43,246 nt of DNA from the NCBI GenBank assembly GCA_021768185.1, contig JAETNP010000050.1, forward strand, positions 1 to 43,246, given 5' to 3'. Of the stretch, positions 39,261 through 43,246 are shown piece by piece; the stretch's first letter is position 1; each line of letters begins with the position of its first letter. Both the position numbers and the translations under genes were made by a program. This stretch comes from Oscillospiraceae bacterium. Lineage in GTDB: Bacteria; Bacillota; Clostridia; Oscillospirales; Oscillospiraceae. The notes beneath the pieces are model-generated. The model searched no databases. It worked only from the letters and a program-made list of their open reading frames with translations, and was not told the origin of the DNA.

Positions 39261-39482
39261 TTACTGCGGTACGGCATCAGATGGTGCGCTCTCACCTTCT
39301 GCTGCACAGAGCATCAGGTAATCATCTACCGCTCTGTGAAAATCTGCAACAAGTTCTGATGCAGTAGTTCCCTCGTAAGAAATCAGTGCGCGAAGCCCTA
39401 TGACCTTTCCAAAGAAAGTCCTATCTTCCGCCGAGAATTCAACACTGCCAACGTATCCTTTGTATTCCATCCTGTTACTCAT
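39261..39482 (-). CDS. HicB-like antitoxin-family protein without a HicA partner
   Basis: 73 residues, ATG at 39482 with GGAGGGG 8 nt upstream. The fold words MEYKGYVGSVEFSAEDRTFFGKV and ALISYEGTTASELVADFHRAVDDYL (parts at 5-27 and 32-56) are the HicB pattern of partial RNase H fold plus helix. HicB normally neutralises the HicA mRNA nuclease, but no hicA-like gene is adjacent. Such lone HicB-like proteins are frequent in clostridial elements. A transcription regulator role is the alternative. Confidence 0.78.
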   Translation of the reverse strand: MSNRMEYKGYVGSVEFSAEDRTFFGKVIGLRALISYEGTTASELVADFHRAVDDYLMLCAAEGESAPSDAVPQ

Positions 39483-39536
39483 ATCAGCCCCTCCTGTTCG
39501 GATGTGTTCTTCTCACAAAACACCATACTATAAAGC

Positions 39537-39574
39537 GCCGGGCAATGCAACTATTTTTAGTCGCATTGCCCGGC
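39537..39574 (-). terminator. Hairpin after the SHOCT-like gene
   Basis: GCCGGGCAATGC (39537-39548) pairs with GCATTGCCCGGC (39563-39574), loop with an inner GACT/AGTT pair, 17 nt after the gene's stop on the minus strand. Confidence 0.6.
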
Positions 39575-39591
39575 AGATATATCTCACTGGC

Positions 39592-39762
39592 TCAGAGCAC
39601 CTGCTGAGGCATCTGCCACTTATCGATCTTCAGCGTCATCCGGTTGCGCTCCTGTTCTGAGATGATCCCCTTCTCATACAGGACCCGATTGTAGTAGAAC
39701 AACCAGATTTTTGCCGCCTCCTGCTTCTTTTGCGCGCTGGAAACAGGTCTGCTTTCAGCCAT
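39592..39762 (-). CDS. Small SHOCT-like element protein
   Basis: 56 residues from the ATG at 39762, with AAAGGAG 9 nt upstream; the frame is open for 11 more codons without a ribosome binding site. MAESRPVSSAQKKQEAAKIWLFYYNRVLYEKGIISEQERNRM (split: first helix to residue 30, second 31-45) carries the LYEKGIISEQER pattern of SHOCT-like short domains. Proteins of this kind occur next to recombinases in clostridial elements. Function unknown; possibly a recombination accessory factor. Confidence 0.65.
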   Translation of the reverse strand: MAESRPVSSAQKKQEAAKIWLFYYNRVLYEKGIISEQERNRMTLKIDKWQMPQQVL

Positions 39763-39860
39763 GGACAACACTCCTTTCTCTGACATAGTTTCCAATTTCT
39801 GCTTTTGTTATACTTCGCTTGGTACTCAGCTCCTTGCCAAAATCAGAAAGCAGCAGACCG

Positions 39861-41162
39861 TTACATGGTCTGCTGCCAGGTCGGTTCTTCCGCATGGTCA
39901 TCCTCCTTGTGGCCGTGGGCAATTTTCTTTTCCCGCTCTTTCCGGAGCGTCTTGCGGTCGGAGTGTGCGCGGGTCGTAGTGGCGTCGCTTACGGGAGCAG
40001 TCCCGCCAGCCCGTTCCAGAGCGCGGCCCAGCTGTACCACAGCAGTCCCAATCCCAGCAGGATCGCCGGCAGGATGAGCCATTCCCATGTAGGCTGAGGC
40101 AGATGGAGCCGGGGCAGCGAAAAGTGCCGCTCTCTCTTTTTCCCAGCCTGTTCCAGGAGCCTGTGAATCGCTTTCATCTCTTGAAGCAGGTCCGTAATCT
40201 GTCCTTGCGTCGGTCCGCGATAGGACCGTCCGGCCAGTTCCTCCAGCGTCAGATTCTGCTCCGCCAGGAGTTGGCCCAGGGCTTCCAATGCCGCCGACAA
40301 TTCCAGCCAATTCTGTTCGGTAGGATGCTGATCCGGCGAAAGCTGCTGGGGCATATTCCGCTGGCGCAGTTCCTCCAGTGATAGTGCTCTCTCGGATTCT
40401 GAACTCATATTCCATATTCTCCTTCAAGTATTTTTCGTCGTGCAGCCGGTCGTCCCGGCATTTCTTTCCATCGGGCGTAGTGTAGGTGATATTCTTCCGG
40501 CTGTCTGTCCAGCGGACTTCGTAGCCCTCGCTCCGCATCAGTGCAACAAATTCCTGCCGGTCATGGGCATACCTCATGCACTCGTCAATGGTGTTCATGA
40601 GCCGGAACTTCCAGCTCTCACCTTTTGCGGCGGCGTGGTACTCCGCGCCGGACATGGCCTTGCTCTGTTTTTTCTTCTGGGGTTGAAACACGGGCAGACA
40701 AAACTCTAGGCACACCTGATCATTAAGTTGACGCAGTTCCGTCAACTCCGGCTCACTGATATGCAGCTTCTTCCCATTCTCGAAGCTGACGCTATTGATG
40801 AGAAAATGGGAGTGGATGTGGTCGCGGTCCACGTGGGTGCTGACCAGCACCTCGCGCCCCCCGAAATACTCCGCCAGTTTCAGCGCGGCGGCGTGGGCGG
40901 CCGCTGGGTCAACTTCCTCACCTGCCGGGAAGGACTGCACCATGTGGTAGAACATCGTGCCGCCATCCTTGTGGTAGAGCAGTTTGGTACGGAGAAAATC
41001 ATCATAGGCGCTCTCCGGGCGGCAGTTGATCCCGCTGACCAGCTGCCGGTCCCCCCACAGTGTTTTCTCCTCCCGCTTGGTGTACTTCATCACTGCACCC
41101 ATGCAGGCGCGGCTTTGCCCTTTGGGGTAGTTGGTGAAATGGATGATCGCTATTTCTGCCAC
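39861..41162 (-). CDS. MobA/VirD2-family relaxase
   Basis: 433 residues from a GTG at 41162 that overlaps the mobC end by 13 nt. Relaxase domain in residues 1-200: catalytic Tyr in VMKYTKREEKT (Tyr27), and the His cluster STHVDRDHIHSHF (110-119) for the metal. From about residue 255 the sequence turns to low complexity (Gly, Ala, Ser, Thr, Pro) and another protein is encoded in an overlapping frame (39989-40408); it ends with a basic KTLRKEREKKIAHGHKEDD. It nicks the origin of transfer and pilots the DNA strand; MobC upstream is its accessory partner. Confidence 0.92.
   Translation of the reverse strand: MAEIAIIHFTNYPKGQSRACMGAVMKYTKREEKTLWGDRQLVSGINCRPESAYDDFLRTKLLYHKDGGTMFYHMVQSFPAGEEVDPAAAHAAALKLAEYFGGREVLVSTHVDRDHIHSHFLINSVSFENGKKLHISEPELTELRQLNDQVCLEFCLPVFQPQKKKQSKAMSGAEYHAAAKGESWKFRLMNTIDECMRYAHDRQEFVALMRSEGYEVRWTDSRKNITYTTPDGKKCRDDRLHDEKYLKENMEYEFRIRESTITGGTAPAEYAPAAFAGSASYRTELAGIVGGIGSPGPTPGGAESDAGGTGRTVLSRTDARTDYGPASRDESDSQAPGTGWEKERAALFAAPAPSASAYMGMAHPAGDPAGIGTAVVQLGRALERAGGTAPVSDATTTRAHSDRKTLRKEREKKIAHGHKEDDHAEEPTWQQTM
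39989..40408 (-). CDS. Overlapping mobilization membrane protein (MobB-like position)
   Basis: 139 residues read in another frame inside the relaxase gene. Its ATG at 40408 has its own AAGGAG (40419-40424) 10 nt upstream. The protein has a helical, coiled-coil-like acidic part (SLEELRQRNMPQQL; ALEALGQLLAEQNLTLEEL; DLLQEMKAIHRLLEQAGKK), a basic turn, and one clear C-terminal membrane helix (EWLILPAILLGLGLLWYSW). RSF1010 mobB overlaps mobA in the same manner and has a membrane segment that helps the relaxosome meet the transfer channel; that comparison is by arrangement, not by sequence. The relaxase frame is low-complexity across the same bases, which suggests that this frame is the constrained one. 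Confidence 0.72.
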   Translation of the reverse strand: MSSESERALSLEELRQRNMPQQLSPDQHPTEQNWLELSAALEALGQLLAEQNLTLEELAGRSYRGPTQGQITDLLQEMKAIHRLLEQAGKKRERHFSLPRLHLPQPTWEWLILPAILLGLGLLWYSWAALWNGLAGLLP

Positions 41163-41467
41163 CTCCCGCGCTCTTGCAGTTCCCGCAGAGCGGCGCTGAC
41201 GGAGGCCAGCTCCTGTGCCATGCCCTCCAGGTTGGCGGCGTCAAGGCGTCCCATGTTAGCCAGCACCGTCAGCCGGTTCAGGTTGTTGCCGATGCTCCGC
41301 AGCTGCTTTGCAGCCTCCTTCAGGTCCTCAATGACTACCACCTGTCGCCCCAGACAGCAGCGGGTCACATAGTCGCTCTGGGACATCCTGGCCTGCTTTG
41401 CCTTGCGCTTGATGGTATCCAGATCACCGGAGGAGATCCGGATGCTGAATGTCGTATCCTTTTTCAT
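41150..41467 (-). CDS. mobC: Relaxosome accessory protein MobC (internal start in a longer frame)
   Basis: 105 residues starting at the ATG at 41467, which has GGAGG about 5-7 nt upstream. N-terminal ribbon-helix-helix (FSIRISSGDLDTIKRKA), then the MobC signature LKEAAKQLRSIGNNLNRLTVLANMG (parts at 49-73) and a C-terminal helix. MobC binds the origin of transfer and helps strand separation for the relaxase, whose start overlaps its end. The frame is open upstream into the AAA ATPase gene, so a fused form could also be made. Confidence 0.85.
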   Translation of the reverse strand: MKKDTTFSIRISSGDLDTIKRKAKQARMSQSDYVTRCCLGRQVVVIEDLKEAAKQLRSIGNNLNRLTVLANMGRLDAANLEGMAQELASVSAALRELQERGRWQK

Positions 41468-42742
41468 CTGATCCTCCGTTCTTAAAATGGGGCCGGGCTT
41501 CTGCCCGGAATACTGCGTTTGGCGGGGCGGGGGCGGGAGCCCGCGTCCAGACAAATGCGATGCTGGCTCCCTCCTCAAAGGAGGGATTTTTTCGCGCCCT
41601 CGGAGCTGGTTCCGTTTTTGCGGCCACAGGAGCCCCAACAGGGGCCTTTTTCTGCTCGGATGGGCACATTCCCCTACCTCCACCGGAAAGGCGCAAACAG
41701 GGGCCTCTGTGGGGCGGACAGTGCCGAAAGGGTCGAGATTCTGGGGTACCGGGTTGATGGCACTATCGGCACGGTGAAGCTGGAACAGCCGCTTTCCGTT
41801 GCTGCGGCGGACGATGTGGGTGATCCCAGCTTCGCCAAGTGCCGTAGCGTTTTGCAGGATCAGCCGGGTCACTTTCCTGGGGGTAATCCCCATTGCACCG
41901 TCAGGGTCGATCTGCTCAGACAGTTCTGTGGGAGTGCCGGTAAATTCGGTGCGTGAGCGCATAAATTCAGAGAGAAGATTTGAGATGTGCTCCTCCGGAT
42001 TTCCTGACTGGCTGCTGTCAGAAACCAGTTCCCAAACATTTTCTCCATTGCGCTGAAGTTCCAACTCACGATACTCGATGTCCCGCCCGATGCAGCTGAG
42101 TTTTGCACGGCCACTGCCGCGACGTTCCTCCACCAGCGTGAAGCTGGAGTCCACCGCGCCGCTGATGGCGGTTGTGCCGGAGATCCTGCTGAACACGTCG
42201 TCGGCCCTCTCCTTCCGCAGATGATGGATGAGCAGAATGGCGGCGCCGTGTGCATCTGCAATCTTCTTCAGCACGGACAAGTCCCGGTAGTCGTTGGCGT
42301 ATGTGTTGTCGTAGCCAGCGCCGCGGATCATTTGCAGCGTGTCGATGATGACCAGCACTGCGTCCTGATGTTCCGCAAGGAAAGTTTCCAACTGTTCCTC
42401 CAAACCCTGCCCCAGTACATGGCTGTCGGTGCAGAAGTGGACGCTGGACGGCGCATCCTCTGTGATTTCAAACAGCCGGTTCTGGATACGAAGCGGGGAA
42501 TCTTCCAGACAAAGATAGAGCGTGGTCCCCTGGTTCACCGAAAGATTCCAGACGGGTTCTCCCTTCGCCACCGTGACCGCCAGCCACAGTGCCAGCCAGG
42601 ATTTTCCCACCTTGGGAGAGCCCGCCAGGATATGCAGCCCTCGAGAGAGCAGCGTATCCACCACAAAGTTTGGCGGACGCAGCGGCATACTCATCAGCGT
42701 CGCGCCGTCAATGGTGCACAGGGGTTCTGTGTTTGTGTTCAT
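41150..42742 (-). CDS. RepA-like AAA ATPase, in frame with MobC (no stop between)
   Basis: 530 residues if read through; ATG at 42742 with AAGGAGG upstream. Residues 1-330 form a RecA-like AAA_25 domain: GLHILAGSPKVGKSW (Walker A, 36-49), VLVIIDTLQMIRG (Walker B, near 129), LIHHLRK and SGTTAISGAVDSS. These helicase-like ATPases resemble plasmid RepA and often start mobilization operons. From about 340 to 423 the sequence is Pro/Arg-rich and looks unconstrained, and MobC follows with its own ribosome binding site. The natural stop of the ATPase gene is probably lost by mutation or frameshift, giving a fusion or a tail. Confidence 0.8.
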   Translation of the reverse strand: MNTNTEPLCTIDGATLMSMPLRPPNFVVDTLLSRGLHILAGSPKVGKSWLALWLAVTVAKGEPVWNLSVNQGTTLYLCLEDSPLRIQNRLFEITEDAPSSVHFCTDSHVLGQGLEEQLETFLAEHQDAVLVIIDTLQMIRGAGYDNTYANDYRDLSVLKKIADAHGAAILLIHHLRKERADDVFSRISGTTAISGAVDSSFTLVEERRGSGRAKLSCIGRDIEYRELELQRNGENVWELVSDSSQSGNPEEHISNLLSEFMRSRTEFTGTPTELSEQIDPDGAMGITPRKVTRLILQNATALGEAGITHIVRRSNGKRLFQLHRADSAINPVPQNLDPFGTVRPTEAPVCAFPVEVGECAHPSRKRPLLGLLWPQKRNQLRGREKIPPLRREPASHLSGRGLPPPPRQTQYSGQKPGPILRTEDQMKKDTTFSIRISSGDLDTIKRKAKQARMSQSDYVTRCCLGRQVVVIEDLKEAAKQLRSIGNNLNRLTVLANMGRLDAANLEGMAQELASVSAALRELQERGRWQK

Positions 42743-42768
42743 GAAAACACCTCCTTAAAGATTCCGAA

Positions 42769-42798
42769 CACAAAAAGAGCTCCCACAAAAGTGGGAGC
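42769..42798 (-). terminator. Intrinsic terminator/attenuator upstream of the AAA gene
   Basis: On the minus strand GCTCCCAC, loop TTTT, GTGGGAGC (42779-42798) followed by TCTTTTTG. It lies 27 nt ahead of the AAA start, so it either stops read-through from the right or attenuates the mob operon. Confidence 0.65.
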
Positions 42799-42808
42799 AG
42801 TATTCATA

Positions 42809-42836
42809 TTGCTTTTGGAGGGTTCCGTGCTATAAT
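42809..42836 (+). promoter_or_regulatory. Promoter of the right-edge gene
   Basis: TTGCTT (42809-42814), 16-nt spacer, TATAAT (42831-42836) with a TGC extended -10; 24 nt before the start codon. Confidence 0.75.
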
Positions 42837-42859
42837 AAAATCATCCGGGAGGTGAGCGG

Positions 42860-43246
42860 ATGACCAAATATCGAATCTATGAACTGTCCGCCAGGGCGGT
42901 CATGAGTTACGCCGCGGAAGAATACGGACAATATATGTTTCGTCTGAATCGGACTGCGACAGAGAAATGCAAAATACAAACGGCCTCCCATGAGCAGGAC
43001 AGCAACGCCCTGTTCTTCCAGATCATGTGCGAGTTGCACGGGAATGAGTACCAGGAGAGCGGCAATGGTCAGATCATCTCTGATCTGTCGGACATCATCT
43101 TCTATATGGACTTTGAACACATCTTTGACTGCAGCGGCACGAAAAAGATGCAGCTTATCCGGCAGCAAAAGGCAGAAGCCATGTTCCATCCAGAAGGAAT
43201 CAGCCTGGACTTCGGCTCAGGAGAACACCGCTATCTCGCCTTTGAA
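42860..43246 (+). CDS. Element-encoded protein of unknown function, N-terminal 129 residues
   Basis: The gene starts at 42860 with GGAGGTGA 5 nt upstream and stays open to the window edge. The visible part begins MTKYRIYELSARAVMSYAAE and contains FFQIMCELHGNE, ISDLSDIIFYMDFEHIFD, KAEAMFHPEGISLDFGSG and HRYLAFE. It has no signal peptide or membrane segment. I recall long proteins with this start in clostridial integrative elements, some annotated as resembling eukaryotic-type RNA-dependent RNA polymerases (QDE-1/YonO group); the catalytic part would lie beyond the window, so this remains a guess. It is divergent from the mob operon. Confidence 0.6.
   Translation, partial: MTKYRIYELSARAVMSYAAEEYGQYMFRLNRTATEKCKIQTASHEQDSNALFFQIMCELHGNEYQESGNGQIISDLSDIIFYMDFEHIFDCSGTKKMQLIRQQKAEAMFHPEGISLDFGSGEHRYLAFE

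Larger units (their letters stand above)
37475..43246. mobile_element. Left end of an integrative mobilizable or conjugative element
   Basis: The order recombinase, HicB-like protein, SHOCT-like protein, relaxase with overlapping membrane gene, MobC and AAA ATPase, all on the minus strand, then a plus-strand gene cut by the window edge, is that of a clostridial integrative element. The large serine recombinase lies at the boundary, so one attachment site should be within about 37415-37480, next to the noc terminator. Transfer (type IV) genes are not in view; they may lie to the right or be supplied in trans. Confidence 0.8.

Noticed and set aside
42830..43189. Minus-strand frame at the right edge
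   Set aside because: The plus-strand frame has a TATAAT promoter, GGAGGTGA and sensible protein composition; the minus frame is its shadow.
1..43246. tRNA, rRNA or tmRNA genes
   Set aside because: No cloverleaf with a GTTCGANNC-type T arm and CCA end, and no rRNA-like stretch was noticed on either strand; a tRNAscan run would be needed to be certain.

Overview
The window looks like a chromosomal segment of a high-GC, spore-forming Clostridia, most like the Oscillospiraceae (Flavonifractor / Lawsonibacter / Intestinimonas type). The reasons are GC-rich codon use, Gram-positive ribosome binding sites, a spore germination protease (gpr) next to rpsT, a family II pyrophosphatase with CBS domains, an ECF-type folate transporter and split clostridial one-carbon enzymes. 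This placement is inferred from gene content; no rRNA or tRNA gene is present.

Layout. 1-3281 (minus strand): a tight operon of class II aldolase, PPi-type phosphofructokinase, a divergent triosephosphate isomerase homologue and the start of a LarA-like gene. 3565-5864: a DUF1643-like gene and a CBS-regulated pyrophosphatase. 6545-18264: a folate and one-carbon locus. It holds a THF riboswitch, folT, folC, a zincin-like protein, fhs, a small 44-codon ORF, fchA, folD, a DUF1576 membrane protein and 5-formyl-THF cyclo-ligase. 18342-25021: mutS from a consensus promoter, a frameshifted CPBP protease gene, then thrE (two halves), prmA and a YcxB-like gene. 25919-28731: a secreted WG-repeat/SLH protein and a HAD-IIA phosphatase. 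29898-37414: an MFS transporter, glycerophosphodiesterase, rpsT, gpr, an LTA-synthase-like sulfatase, a BamE-like lipid-anchor-free protein and a Noc/ParB protein. 37481-43246: the left end of an integrative mobilizable/conjugative element, with a large serine recombinase, a HicB-like protein, a small SHOCT-like protein, a relaxase with an overlapping membrane-protein gene, MobC fused in frame to an AAA ATPase, and a cut-off plus-strand gene.

The most unusual feature is a dispersed intergenic element present seven times between 5.9 and 34.1 kb (called E1-E7 here). Each full copy has two arms that are inverted copies of each other, built from a series of hairpins: a GC hairpin, a 13-bp TACTTTT-type hairpin, a short A-tract and a TTAAACC-type hairpin. 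The arms surround a conserved core of about 350-450 nt that can lie in either orientation. Stem sequences differ between copies with matching changes on both sides, so the structure appears to be kept. Two copies (E2, E5) carry the same kind of gene pair at the same point of the core: a small protein ending in a GFRLG motif (DUF6809-like) facing an XRE repressor across a palindromic operator. Other copies show the empty site. E2 also carries a methyltransferase and sits inside the one-carbon locus, between fhs and fchA. I regard this as the best candidate for an undescribed system: a non-autonomous, structured, cargo-bearing intergenic element.

The one-carbon genes work together. FolT and FolC import and polyglutamylate folate under THF control, Fhs loads formate on THF, FchA interconverts formyl/methenyl-THF, FolD reduces methenyl-THF, and 5-formyl-THF cyclo-ligase recovers the storage form. 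FolD lacks two residues of the usual cyclohydrolase site, which fits a division of labour with FchA.
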